Positions 15,577 through 23,620 of a DNA stretch of 36,328 bases are shown one piece after another. Each line of letters starts with the position of its first letter. Position 1 is the stretch's first letter. The stretch is taken from contig JASHOV010000202.1 of the NCBI GenBank assembly GCA_030038495.1, positions 1 to 36,328 on the forward strand, written 5' to 3'. Both the position numbers and the translations under genes were made by a program. Source of the DNA: Streptosporangiaceae bacterium. Lineage in GTDB: Bacteria > Actinomycetota > Actinomycetes > Streptosporangiales > Streptosporangiaceae. Below the pieces are notes generated by a model that saw only the letters and a list, made by a program, of their open reading frames with translations, had not been told where the DNA came from and made no database searches.

Positions 15577-16668
15577 ATGGACATCGTCGACATCGACCAC
15601 ATCGAGCTCTACGTCGGTGATGCCGTCGCGGCGGCGCAGTCCCTGTGCGCGGCCTATGGCTTCCGCGTCTACGGCCGTGGCGGTCCTGAGACGGGCCTGA
15701 CGGACCAGCGCAGCCTGCTGCTCGGCCAGGGTGACATCCGGGTACTGCTGACCTCGGGACTGCACAAGGGCCATCCGGCCAGCCAGTTCGTCGCCCGGCA
15801 CGGCGACGGCGTCGCGGTGACCGCGTTCCGCGCCGACAGCGCCGCCGCCGCCTACGGCGACGCCGTCGCGGCCGGGGGATCTGGCATCCGGCCGCCCTGC
15901 ACCTGGGAGAACGACGAGGCCTGCGTCGTCGCCGCGGACGTTGCCGGCTTCGGCGACGTGGTGTACCGCCTCGTCGAGCGACGCGGCTCACGGGCCGAGT
16001 TCCAGCCCGGCGTGATCGAGATGGAGCCGGGCGCCGCCGACGGCTCGGACGCGGACCTGCTGCGCGTCATTGACCACGCGGCCGTGTGCGTCCCGGCCGG
16101 CGAGCTCGACCCCACCATCGCCTTCCACGAGCAGGTGTTCGGATTCTCGGTCACCTTCCAGGAATACATCGAGGTCGGCGAGCAGGGCATGAATTCAAAG
16201 GTGGTGCAGAGCCCGTCCGGCGGCATGACGTTCACGATCCTCGAGCCCGACATCAGCCGCCGGGCCGGCCAGATTGACGACTTCCTCGCCTGGCATGACG
16301 GCGCAGGCGTACAGCACGTGGCGTTCCTGACCAACGACATCGTCCTGGCGGTCCGCACCATCACCGGGCGCGGCGTCGAGTTCGCGCCGACACCGCCGAG
16401 CTACTACGACATGCTCACCGGACGCCTGGGCGCGACCGACATCGCGATCGATGCGCTGCGGCCGCTCGGCATCCTCGTCGACCGCGACCACTGGGGCCAG
16501 ATGTACCAGATCTTCGCGAAGTCGACGCACATCCGGCGTACCTACTTCCTTGAGCTGATTGACCGGCACGGCGCGCGCACGTTCGGCACGAGCAACATCC
16601 CGGCGCTGTACGCGGCGAAGGAACGCGAACTTGCCGAGATCCGCGCCACAGCGGGCACGATCCGCTGA
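15577..16668 (+). CDS. hmaS: 4-Hydroxymandelate synthase (HPPD-fold dioxygenase)
   Basis: 363 residues with two vicinal-oxygen-chelate halves. The iron ligands are H167 (VIDHAAVCV), H247 (GAGVQHVAF) and E326 (YFLELIDRHGA). The region FTILEPDISRRAGQIDDFL and the ending ARTFGTSNIPALYAAKE are closer to glycopeptide hydroxymandelate synthases than to catabolic 4-hydroxyphenylpyruvate dioxygenase, which has a PxNEP motif where this reads TxxEP (from memory of both families). The reaction would be 4-hydroxyphenylpyruvate plus O2 to 4-hydroxymandelate, the first step to 4-hydroxyphenylglycine. Oxidase (10198) and HpgT (21170) complete the path. The ATG at 15577 follows GAGGGGAAACGAAGCG; a GTG at 15544 is an alternative. 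Homogentisate formation cannot be fully excluded from sequence. Confidence 0.85.
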   Translation: MDIVDIDHIELYVGDAVAAAQSLCAAYGFRVYGRGGPETGLTDQRSLLLGQGDIRVLLTSGLHKGHPASQFVARHGDGVAVTAFRADSAAAAYGDAVAAGGSGIRPPCTWENDEACVVAADVAGFGDVVYRLVERRGSRAEFQPGVIEMEPGAADGSDADLLRVIDHAAVCVPAGELDPTIAFHEQVFGFSVTFQEYIEVGEQGMNSKVVQSPSGGMTFTILEPDISRRAGQIDDFLAWHDGAGVQHVAFLTNDIVLAVRTITGRGVEFAPTPPSYYDMLTGRLGATDIAIDALRPLGILVDRDHWGQMYQIFAKSTHIRRTYFLELIDRHGARTFGTSNIPALYAAKERELAEIRATAGTIR

Positions 16669-16748
16669 TGACCACAGCCCCCGCCCGTCCGTCAGGGCTC
16701 GAACCGCCCGCCAGCAGGCAAAGCCGCCCGCTGAGGAAGGAATGAACC

Positions 16749-17702
16749 GTGAGCCTGTCGGTCACCCCGCAATTCGCGCTGACGGACGATGAGCGCGCGC
16801 TCCTGCCGTCGGACGCCGATGTCGAGTCCTACGCCGAGCACGGCTGGTACCTCAGCAAGAGGCTCTTCACCGACGACGAGGTCGATGAGCTCCTTGCGGC
16901 CAGCGAGCGGTACTACGCGGGCGAGCGTGACCGCGGCCTGCCGGTGCGGCCGCCCAAGCTCGCCTACTGGGATCCGTCCAAGGGCGAGGTGCAGCGGCAC
17001 AACGACTACGTCCACTATGAGCACGACGGCCTCGCGAGGCTGCTGCGCAAGCCGCTGATCGGCGCCGTAGCGGCCGCCCTGGCCCGGACCGACGAGATCC
17101 GGGTGTTCCAGTCGACGCTGATCTACAAGCCGCCGATCGCCGCGGAGCCCACCAACGTCGTGCCGTGGCACTTTGACAAGCACTACTGGTCGACCTGCAC
17201 GTCGGACCGGATGCTCACCGCCTTCATCCCGTTCCACGACTGCGGCGAGGAGATGGGAACGATCACCATGGTCGACGGCAGCCACCGGTGGCGCGAGATC
17301 GGTCGCGATGACTCGATGACCAGGCACTTCGCGGAACGGGAGGCCAGGGACCTGGACCGCCTGCTGGCGGATAACGCGGCCTACAACGGCGCCGAGGTGG
17401 TCAAGGTCCCGATGATCATTCCCAAGGGCCACATGAGTTTTCACCATTGCCGGACCTACCACGGCAGCCCCTCCAACCGCAGCGGGCTTCCCCGCCGGAC
17501 CATCTCCTTCCACCTCCAGGACGGCCAGAACGCCTACCGGAAGTTCGTGCTGAGCACCGGCGAGGTCCTGGCCTACAACCACGACGTGCTGGTCCGGCTG
17601 CTTGCCGATGGCCGCCCCGACTATAGCGACCCGGAATTCTGTCCGGTTTTGTGGCGTAACCCGCGCCGTCCGGCCGACGGACACCACCCGCAGGAGGTTT
17701 GA
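16749..17702 (+). CDS. PhyH-family Fe(II)/2-oxoglutarate oxygenase
   Basis: 317 residues of the phytanoyl-CoA dioxygenase family. The facial triad is complete, H141-F-D143 in [11 protein letters not shown] and H238 in [12 protein letters not shown], with an Arg close behind (RRTISFHL) for 2-oxoglutarate. Having Asp rather than Ala at the second ligand, it should hydroxylate or desaturate and not halogenate, in contrast to the enzyme at 8945. It sits between hydroxymandelate synthase and the DUF3050 protein, so the substrate may be an arylglycine or a carrier-bound intermediate. The GTG at 16749 follows GAGGAAGG. Substrate unknown. Confidence 0.85.
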   Translation: MSLSVTPQFALTDDERALLPSDADVESYAEHGWYLSKRLFTDDEVDELLAASERYYAGERDRGLPVRPPKLAYWDPSKGEVQRHNDYVHYEHDGLARLLRKPLIGAVAAALARTDEIRVFQSTLIYKPPIAAEPTNVVPWHFDKHYWSTCTSDRMLTAFIPFHDCGEEMGTITMVDGSHRWREIGRDDSMTRHFAEREARDLDRLLADNAAYNGAEVVKVPMIIPKGHMSFHHCRTYHGSPSNRSGLPRRTISFHLQDGQNAYRKFVLSTGEVLAYNHDVLVRLLADGRPDYSDPEFCPVLWRNPRRPADGHHPQEV

Positions 17703-17703
17703 G

Positions 17704-18501
17704 ATGTCTCGCTACGACTGGGGCCAGCGGCATCCCGGAATCGACCGCCTTGAGGAGCAGATCGCCGACGCCAGGCGCGCTGTCATCGAGCACCCGCTGT
17801 ACGCCGCGCTGGACAACGCCGGCGCGATCCAGACGTTCATGGAGCACCACGTGTTCGCCGTCTGGGATTTCATGTCGCTGCTGAAGTCGCTGCAGCGCAA
17901 CCTCACCTGCGTGGAACTGCCGTGGGTGCCCACCGGCCCGACCGGCAGCCGCCGCCTCATCAACGACATCGTGCTGGTCGAGGAAAGTGACGAGCGCGGC
18001 GACGGCTTCATCAGCCACTTCGAGCTCTACCTCGAGGGCATGGCGCAGGCAGGCGCCGACCGCTCGATCATCGATCCTTTCATCGAGAGCCTGCGGGCCG
18101 GGCGACCGGTGCTGGACGCGATCGAAGAGGCGAAGGTGCCCGGGCCGTCGGCCGAGTTCATCCGGCTCACATGGGGCCTGATCGAGAGCGCGCCCGTGCA
18201 CGCGCAGGCCGCCGCCTTCGCCTTCGGCCGCGAGGACCTGATCCCCGACATGTTCCAGCAGGTCGTCGGCGTCAACGAGCGGGTCGGATCGCTCGACACG
18301 TTCGTCGACTACCTCGCGCGCCACATCCAGGTGGACAGCGAGGAGCACACGCCGATGGCAATGCAGATGCTCGCCGACCTCTGCGGCGACGACGACGCCA
18401 AGTGGGCGGAGTGCGCCGAGACGATCAACCTCGCCCTCGCGGCCCGGAGGCGCCTGTGGGACGGCATCCTCGCCGCCATCGGCGACCGGGTGGCGGCATA
18501 G
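17704..18501 (+). CDS. DUF3050 heme-oxygenase-like protein
   Basis: 265 residues matching the DUF3050 family: [19 protein letters not shown], the [20 protein letters not shown] stretch, [20 protein letters not shown] and [11 protein letters not shown]. The all-helical fold is related to heme oxygenase and TenA, a superfamily that includes di-metal oxidases such as UndA and SznF. Candidate metal ligands by position are H48/H49, E93/E94, H105, and the cluster H207, D211, E214, H215 in [11 protein letters not shown]. This supports, but does not prove, a diiron oxidase that could make an N-O, C-O or alkene function. It starts 1 bp after the PhyH stop with a perfect AGGAGG. No close characterised member comes to mind. 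Confidence 0.8.
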   Translation: MSRYDWGQRHPGIDRLEEQIADARRAVIEHPLYAALDNAGAIQTFMEHHVFAVWDFMSLLKSLQRNLTCVELPWVPTGPTGSRRLINDIVLVEESDERGDGFISHFELYLEGMAQAGADRSIIDPFIESLRAGRPVLDAIEEAKVPGPSAEFIRLTWGLIESAPVHAQAAAFAFGREDLIPDMFQQVVGVNERVGSLDTFVDYLARHIQVDSEEHTPMAMQMLADLCGDDDAKWAECAETINLALAARRRLWDGILAAIGDRVAA

Positions 18502-18521
18502 CGGCGCGGAACGGCGGGCAG

Positions 18522-19487
18522 GTGGCTGACTCCGCCGACCTGTACCGGACCGTGCGGCTGATCCGCCGGTTCGAGCAGCGGGCGATCGAGATGGTGCGCA
18601 GCGGCGTGATCGTCGGCGGCATCCACCCCTACATCGGCGAGGAGGCGATCGCGGCGGGCGTCTGCGCCGCGCTTCGCCCTGACGACGTCATCACCAGCAC
18701 CCATCGGGGCCACGGTCACGTGCTGGCCAAGGGCGCCGACCCGGTCCGCATGCTGGCCGAACTGGCCGGCCGCGAGACCGGCCTCAACTCCGGCCGCGGC
18801 GGTTCGATGCACGCCGCGGACGTCGGCGTCGGCGTCTACGGCGCCAATGCCATCGTCGGCGCCTCGGCCGCGATCGCGGCCGGGGCGGCCTGGTCGCATC
18901 GGCGGGCCGGGCACGACCGCGTCGCCGTCACCTTCTTCGGCGACGGCGCGGTCAACCAGGGGGTCCTGCTCGAAGCGATGAACCTGGCCTCGCTGCGCCG
19001 GCTGCCGGTCATCTTCGTCTGCGAGAACAACCAGTTCGCGACGTCCATGCGCGTGCAGGACACCACGGCCGGCTCGATCACAGGCCGAGCCGGGGCATTC
19101 GGCATCCCGGCGCAGAGCATCGACGGCATGGACCCCGAGACAGTGCTGACGGCGGCGTCCCGTGCCGTCGCCCGCGCCAGGGCCGGGGATGGCCCGACGT
19201 TCCTTGAGTGCCTGACCTACCGGTTCGACGCTCACCACACCTGGGAATACAGCGTCCGGCCGCGCTACCGCACGGACGAGGAGGTCGCCACGGGCCGGGA
19301 GCGCGACCCGCTGGAGATCCAGGCGGCGCGCGTGCCCGAGGCGGTGCGCGCGCGGATCGACGAGGAGATCGAGGACCTGCTGGACCAGGCGCAGCGGTTC
19401 GTGGACGCCAGCCCCGAGCCCGACCCGTCCGGCGCGCTCGACTTCCTGTACGCGGGCGGGCTGCGCGCACGGGGAGGAACGGCCTGA
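18522..19487 (+). CDS. Thiamine-dependent 2-oxoacid dehydrogenase E1-alpha
   Basis: 321 residues. The thiamine diphosphate motif runs from GDG (140-142, FFGDGAVNQGVLLEAMNLAS) to NN (169-170, VFVCENNQFA type). HRGHGHVLAKG and GRGGSMHAAD are typical of acetoin/pyruvate dehydrogenase E1-alpha. With the E1-beta that overlaps its stop it forms an alpha2beta2 E1 that decarboxylates a 2-oxoacid. No E2 or E3 follows. In pristinamycin, PglB/PglC are such an orphan pair, turning phenylpyruvate into phenylacetyl-CoA on the way to phenylglycine, so an aryl-pyruvate substrate is possible. Transfer to a carrier protein, or use of the E2 fused at the left edge, are alternatives. GTG 18522 was chosen because it precedes the conserved LYRTVRLIRRFE; the Shine-Dalgarno is weak. 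Confidence 0.9.
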   Translation: MADSADLYRTVRLIRRFEQRAIEMVRSGVIVGGIHPYIGEEAIAAGVCAALRPDDVITSTHRGHGHVLAKGADPVRMLAELAGRETGLNSGRGGSMHAADVGVGVYGANAIVGASAAIAAGAAWSHRRAGHDRVAVTFFGDGAVNQGVLLEAMNLASLRRLPVIFVCENNQFATSMRVQDTTAGSITGRAGAFGIPAQSIDGMDPETVLTAASRAVARARAGDGPTFLECLTYRFDAHHTWEYSVRPRYRTDEEVATGRERDPLEIQAARVPEAVRARIDEEIEDLLDQAQRFVDASPEPDPSGALDFLYAGGLRARGGTA

Positions 19488-20458
19488 TGCCGATCCTTTC
19501 CTACCTGCGAGCCCTCAACCGGGCACTATCCGCCGAGATGGAGCGCGATCCGGCCGTATGCGTGCTCGGCGAGGACATCGGCATCGCGGTCAGCAACGTC
19601 ACCGCCGGTCTGCTCAAGCGATTCGGGCCGGAACGTATCATCGACATGCCGATCTCGGAACAGGCCTTCACCAGCTTCGCGACCGGAGCGGCGATAGCCG
19701 GCTCCCGGCCCGTCATCGAGTTCCAGATACCGGCGCTGCTGTTCCTGGTGTTCGAGCAGATCGCCAACCACGCGCACAAGTTCCCGCTGATGACCGGCGG
19801 CCAGATGAAGGTCCCCGTGACCTACCTGATGCCGAGCTCAGGCTCCCGCGTTGGCTGGGCCGGGCAGCACTCCGACCATCCCTACAGCCTGTTCGCGCAT
19901 GTCGGCGTGAAGACGGTGGTGCCGGCCACGCCGACCGATGCCTACGGCCTCCTGGTCAGCGCGATCCGCGACGACGACCCGGTGATACTGTTCGGGCCGG
20001 CCGGTGCCGTCTCGCGGCGCGAGGACGTCGACTTCGGCGCGCTTGCCCCGGTGCCGCTCGGCGTCGGCCTGGTACGTCGGCCGGGTACCGACGTGACGGT
20101 GGTCGCGGTCGGACACCTCGTGTACGACGCGCTCGCGGTCGCCGACGAACTCGCGGACACGATCTCGGTCGAAGTCTTCGACCCGCGCACGCTCTACCCG
20201 TTCGACTGGACGGGCCTGGCCCGGTCGCTGGAGCGCACCGGCAGGCTCGTCGTCATCGACGACTCGAACCGGACCTGCGGCATCGGCGGCGAGATCCTGG
20301 CAACCGCCGCCGAGGAGATGCGGCTGATCGCCCCGCCGAAGCGAGTCACCCGGCCGGACGGTGCCGTGCTGCCGTATGCCCGCCAGCTTGACCTGGCGCT
20401 GCAGCCGACCCGCGGCCAGCTGCGCGCGGCGATCGAGACCGTGGCGAAGAGCCAGTGA
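19487..20458 (+). CDS. Thiamine-dependent 2-oxoacid dehydrogenase E1-beta
   Basis: 323 residues with E1-beta landmarks: VCVLGEDIG near residue 25, DMPISEQAFTSFATGAAIAG, then the transketolase C-terminal domain with EVFDPRTLYPFDW and GIGGEILATAAEE. It completes the E1 enzyme with the alpha subunit it overlaps at the stop codon. It is a second, separate E1-beta in the window besides the fused one at 3-1877, so two different 2-oxoacid decarboxylation systems seem to be encoded. The last 113 bp overlap the opposite-strand phosphopantetheinyl transferase gene. Confidence 0.9.
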   Translation: MPILSYLRALNRALSAEMERDPAVCVLGEDIGIAVSNVTAGLLKRFGPERIIDMPISEQAFTSFATGAAIAGSRPVIEFQIPALLFLVFEQIANHAHKFPLMTGGQMKVPVTYLMPSSGSRVGWAGQHSDHPYSLFAHVGVKTVVPATPTDAYGLLVSAIRDDDPVILFGPAGAVSRREDVDFGALAPVPLGVGLVRRPGTDVTVVAVGHLVYDALAVADELADTISVEVFDPRTLYPFDWTGLARSLERTGRLVVIDDSNRTCGIGGEILATAAEEMRLIAPPKRVTRPDGAVLPYARQLDLALQPTRGQLRAAIETVAKSQ

Positions 20459-21173
20459 TGCCGTTGCCCGGCCAGCAGGCCGCCTCGAGGGCGAAGGGCG
20501 CGGGGCCGGTCAGCGCGACCGCGGCGCGATAGCCCGCCGGCGTCGTGACGTCGGCGACCCGGTACGAGCCGGCCGGCTCGGCACAGCTGACGACATCGCG
20601 GCCGCGAACCGCGACCCTGAGATTGGGCCAGAGGCGGCCGCCGGCCGCCTTGACGACGGCCTCCTTGCGGGCCCACAGCTGCGCGAACCGGGCCGCCCGC
20701 GCGCTCGCGTCGCGGCCCGCGGCGACGTGCCCGGACTCATCGGGCGGGAAGAACCGGGCCGCCAGCCCGACCGCGTCCAGACCGGGCACCAGGTGCTGAA
20801 TGTCGACCCCCACCGGGAGCCCGGCGGCGATGGCGGCCGCGATCAGGTCCCCCGAGTGCGACAGACTCGTGTGCAGGCCGGACCACGGCGGCGCAAGCTC
20901 GGGCTTGCCGTGCGGGCCTGGAGTCCAGCTGAGCGCGGCGGGCCGGGTCGCAAGCTCGCGGCCGGCCAGGATCCGCATGGCGCCGTGCGCGATCGTGAAC
21001 CGCTGCCGGTCGCGCCCGCTCAGGAACGCCGACGCGCGGGCTCGTTCGCTCTCGTCGAGTACGCTGCGGCACCTGGCCGCAACGTCCGGGTCCACGTCAA
21101 CAGGAACGATCCAGACACGGACGATGGTGCTGGCCCCGGGGGGGACGACTCCCCCGTGCCCCTCCGAGGTCAC
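20346..21173 (-). CDS. Sfp-type 4'-phosphopantetheinyl transferase
   Basis: 275 residues. Motifs are GPHGKPEL, TSLSHSGDLIA, the Mg-binding GVDIQH and LWARKEAVVKAAGGRL. It transfers phosphopantetheine from CoA to carrier proteins and should activate the four carriers of this cluster in trans. The GTG at 21173 overlaps the TGA of the HpgT gene, indicating translational coupling. A longer frame upstream would run inside HpgT and is rejected. The C-terminal tail after the last conserved segment (GYRAAVAL) is basic and Gly/Ala-rich and is antisense to the end of E1-beta over 113 bp, so the annotated end may include a non-functional tail. Confidence 0.9.
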   Translation of the reverse strand: MTSEGHGGVVPPGASTIVRVWIVPVDVDPDVAARCRSVLDESERARASAFLSGRDRQRFTIAHGAMRILAGRELATRPAALSWTPGPHGKPELAPPWSGLHTSLSHSGDLIAAAIAAGLPVGVDIQHLVPGLDAVGLAARFFPPDESGHVAAGRDASARAARFAQLWARKEAVVKAAGGRLWPNLRVAVRGRDVVSCAEPAGSYRVADVTTPAGYRAAVALTGPAPFALEAACWPGNGITGSSPRSRSPRAAGRGSAAAPGQAGGHTAARHRPAG

Positions 21174-22471
21174 GACCCGACGTCGGCGATGAGGGCGGCC
21201 AGCCGGCGTACTCCCTCGTCGATCTGGTCGGTCGCCAGCGCGCTGCACGACAGCCGGATCGCGTGGCTGCCGCCGCCGCCCAGATAGAAGAAGCTCATCG
21301 GTGTCCACAGCACGCCGTAGTCTCGCGCCGACAGCTCAAGCAGCTTCTCGTCGGCGCGGACGGGCACGGACATCACCGCGAAAAAGCCACCGCTGGGCGA
21401 GTTCCAGGTAATCCCAGGATCGCTGAAGTGATGGTCGAGCGCGGCCAGCAGCGCGCGGAGATTGCGCCGGTAGAACGCGATCTTCTCCCGGTTCGCGGCG
21501 CGCAGGCTGTACCCGCAGGACACGAGCACGCCGCCGATGACGGCCTGCGCGATCGGCGATGTATTGACGGTGACCATGCTCTTGACCGTCGAGAGCTCGT
21601 CGGCCAGCAGGCTGCGATGGCCGGCCGCGCTGACAACGGTCTGATCGGCGACCAGGAACCCGACCCGTGCGCCGGGGAAGACTGACTTGGCGAACGAGCC
21701 GAGGTACACGACCCGCTGGTCGGTGTCCAGCGACTTGAGCGTCGGGCTGCGCCGGTCGTCCAGCCCGAACAGCCCGTAGGGGTCGTCCTCGAGGATGAGC
21801 AGGTCCTCCTCGGCGGCCGCATCGATGAGCCCGCGCCGCACCTCGGGGCTCAGCGAGACGCCCGACGGGTTGGCGAAGTTCGACACCACGTACACCGCGC
21901 GCGGCCTGCGGCCGCTGGCGCGTACCTCGCGGGCGACCCGCGTCACCGTCTCCGGTCGCAGGCCGTCGGGTGTCTCGGGTACCGGGACCAGGGGGACGCC
22001 GAGTACCCGCGCGGCGCCGGTGAAGCCGACGTAGCAGGGCTCGGCGGCGAGGACGACGTCCTCAGGGGCGGCGCACAGCCCGCGCAGCGCGATGATCATC
22101 GCTTCCTGGCAGCCCGCCGTCACCATGATCGAGTCGGCGGGAACGCGGATGTCCTCGTCGATCTCCAGCATCCGCGCGATCATCGGGCCGAGCTGACCGT
22201 TCGTCCGGCCGTACTGGAGCATCGCTTGCCGTAGCCGGGCCTCGCTCACGCCCTCGGCCCGCAGGTGCGCGATGTAGGCGGCCAGGTAGCGCTGTACATC
22301 CTCGACGGCATAGAACTCATCGAATGGCCGGCCGGCGGCGAGCGAGATCGCGTCGGGGAATCGGCCGGCTACCTCGTTGAGGAAGTTCATCGACGCGGCA
22401 ACGGGATCGGTGACCGACGTGTGCAACGTCTCCCGCACTAACTCGACCATTGGCATCCCCAAGACCGGCAT
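21170..22471 (-). CDS. hpgT: HpgT-type arylglycine aminotransferase
   Basis: 433 residues of fold-type I aminotransferase, with the PLP lysine K262 in YLGSFAKSVFPGARVG. The stretches DPVAASMNFLNEVAGRFPDA, LQYGRTNGQ, TAGCQEAM, NFANPSGVSL and LEDDPYGLF match the hydroxyphenylglycine/dihydroxyphenylglycine aminotransferases of glycopeptide clusters and PglE-like enzymes. It should aminate 4-hydroxyphenylglyoxylate (or phenylglyoxylate). ATG 22471 and ATG 22450 are both possible; the second has GGGGA close by. Codon 11 (minus strand, 22441-22439) is TTA just downstream of either start, so translation could need bldA tRNA. The phosphopantetheinyl transferase gene overlaps its stop. The gene is divergent from the hydrolase at 22499 across a very short shared promoter. 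Confidence 0.85.
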   Translation of the reverse strand: MPVLGMPMVELVRETLHTSVTDPVAASMNFLNEVAGRFPDAISLAAGRPFDEFYAVEDVQRYLAAYIAHLRAEGVSEARLRQAMLQYGRTNGQLGPMIARMLEIDEDIRVPADSIMVTAGCQEAMIIALRGLCAAPEDVVLAAEPCYVGFTGAARVLGVPLVPVPETPDGLRPETVTRVAREVRASGRRPRAVYVVSNFANPSGVSLSPEVRRGLIDAAAEEDLLILEDDPYGLFGLDDRRSPTLKSLDTDQRVVYLGSFAKSVFPGARVGFLVADQTVVSAAGHRSLLADELSTVKSMVTVNTSPIAQAVIGGVLVSCGYSLRAANREKIAFYRRNLRALLAALDHHFSDPGITWNSPSGGFFAVMSVPVRADEKLLELSARDYGVLWTPMSFFYLGGGGSHAIRLSCSALATDQIDEGVRRLAALIADVGS

Positions 22472-22482
22472 TCCGGGTAACA

Positions 22483-22493
22483 GATAGCCTATC
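22483..22493. promoter_or_regulatory. Shared divergent promoter palindrome
   Basis: GATAG-C-CTATC is a palindrome lying between the starts of HpgT (minus) and the alpha/beta hydrolase (plus), which are only 27 bp apart. Read rightwards it gives TAGCCT (22485-22490), 8 bp before the GTG at 22499. Read leftwards it gives TAGGCT about 14 bp before the ATG at 22471. Both could act as -10 boxes, and the hydrolase transcript would be leaderless or nearly so. No good -35 is visible on either side. Confidence 0.35.
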
Positions 22494-22498
22494 GAACT

Positions 22499-23440
22499 GT
22501 GCCCCTAGCACCGCAGCTGCAGGCGATGCGTGATCAGCGCGAGCGCGACCACGTCCCGCCGCTGTACACAATGTCGCTCGCCGGGGCCAGGGCTGCCGAC
22601 CTGGCCTCGATCCGGGCGAGCGGTGGAGAGCCGGAGCCGGTCCATGAGGTCGTCAACCTCACGATCCCGGGGCCGGCCGGCCAGCTGCCGCTGCGGCTGT
22701 ACCGGCCCGCCGGCGAGCGGCCGCTGCCCGCGCTGGTGTACTTCTTCGGCGGCGGCTGGGTGCTGGGCACCATCGACACCGCCGATGGCGTCGGCCGCAG
22801 CCTGGCCAACGCCGCAGGCGCGCTGGTGGTCGTGCCCGGCTACCGGCTGGCGCCCGAGCATCCGTTCCCGGCCGCAATCGACGACTGCTACGCGGCGGTG
22901 TGCTGGGTCGCCGAGCACGCGGACGAGATTGGCGCGGACCCGGACCGCCTCGCCGTCGGCGGCGACAGCGCCGGCGGCAACCTGGCCGCGGCGGTAACGC
23001 TGCGGGCCCGGGCCGGCGGTCCGGCACTGGCCGGCCAGCTTCTCGTCTACCCCAATACCGACCAGCTCGCCGACGACGAGTCGATGCGTGCCGCCGACGA
23101 CCCGTTCCTGTTCAACCGGCAGTCAGTCGCCTGGTACCGCCAGCACTACCTGACCGGGCCTGGCGACGCCGCCAGCCCGCTGGCCTCGCCGCTTCGCGCC
23201 GAGAGCCTGGCCTTGCTGCCGCCGGCGCTGGTTATCACCGCCGAGTATGACCCGCTGCGTGACCAGGGCGAGGCCTATGCCCGCCGGCTGGCCGACGAGG
23301 GCGTCCAGGTCGAACTCGCCCGTTACGCGGGAATGGCGCACGGGTTCTTCACGATGATCGGCACCGTCGACGCCAGCAGGGCCGCGATCGGGCAGGCCGC
23401 CGCGTGTTTGCGGACCTGGTACGCAATGCCGCGTACTTAG
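22499..23440 (+). CDS. Alpha/beta hydrolase, hormone-sensitive-lipase family
   Basis: 313 residues. The oxyanion loop reads VYFFGGGWVLG, with Phe where the family has the His of HGGGW. The nucleophile is in GGDSAGGNLAAA, the acid in AEYDPLRDQGE and the His in YAGMAHGFF, so the triad is intact. It likely hydrolyses an ester or thioester. In phenylglycine biosynthesis a thioesterase step (PglD) is needed after the acyl-CoA stage, one possible use here; product release or detoxification are others. The GTG start has no ribosome binding site and a putative -10 box 8 bp upstream, consistent with leaderless translation. Confidence 0.85.
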   Translation: MPLAPQLQAMRDQRERDHVPPLYTMSLAGARAADLASIRASGGEPEPVHEVVNLTIPGPAGQLPLRLYRPAGERPLPALVYFFGGGWVLGTIDTADGVGRSLANAAGALVVVPGYRLAPEHPFPAAIDDCYAAVCWVAEHADEIGADPDRLAVGGDSAGGNLAAAVTLRARAGGPALAGQLLVYPNTDQLADDESMRAADDPFLFNRQSVAWYRQHYLTGPGDAASPLASPLRAESLALLPPALVITAEYDPLRDQGEAYARRLADEGVQVELARYAGMAHGFFTMIGTVDASRAAIGQAAACLRTWYAMPRT

Positions 23441-23521
23441 GGGCCTGGTGCTCCGGGTGACGTGATCGTGACCTGGTAAGTGACGCGCCCGCGGCACCAG
23501 CGCCCACCTGCGGCGAACCTG

Positions 23522-23565
23522 TGCGTGCTTAGTGACGCTCCAGCGTCACTAAGCAGCCACACGTT
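23522..23565. promoter_or_regulatory. Palindromic element, copy B of a 44-bp intergenic repeat
   Basis: CTTAGTGACGCT (23528-23539), CC, AGCGTCACTAAG (23542-23553) is a perfect 12-bp inverted repeat. With flanks it aligns ungapped to 4924-4967. It ends 19 bp before a TTGACA box of the condensation-protein gene. No T-run follows, and the preceding gene ended 80 bp earlier. An activator or repressor site is the best reading; a hairpin terminator of the hydrolase gene is the alternative. Confidence 0.6.
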
Positions 23566-23584
23566 GCCCGGTCAGGTACGGGCA

Positions 23585-23615
23585 TTGACACGCGCTGCCC
23601 TCGGTTGGACAGAAT
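23585..23615 (+). promoter_or_regulatory. Candidate promoter of the free condensation protein
   Basis: A perfect TTGACA (23585-23590), 19 bp, CAGAAT (23610-23615), then the ATG at 23621 five bases later. No ribosome binding site is visible, so a leaderless mRNA starting at the ATG would fit. Confidence 0.45.
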
Positions 23616-23620
23616 CAGCT

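Noticed and set aside
15577-16668. Catabolic 4-hydroxyphenylpyruvate dioxygenase
   Set aside because: The iron ligands are the same, but the region around EPDISRRAGQIDDFL and the C-terminus fit hydroxymandelate synthases better, and hydroxyacid oxidase and HpgT genes are in the same window while homogentisate pathway genes are not.
23528-23553. Intrinsic terminator of the alpha/beta hydrolase gene
   Set aside because: The stem is perfect but no T-run follows, and a related copy occurs at 4930-4955 upstream of a gene, so a regulatory site is more likely.
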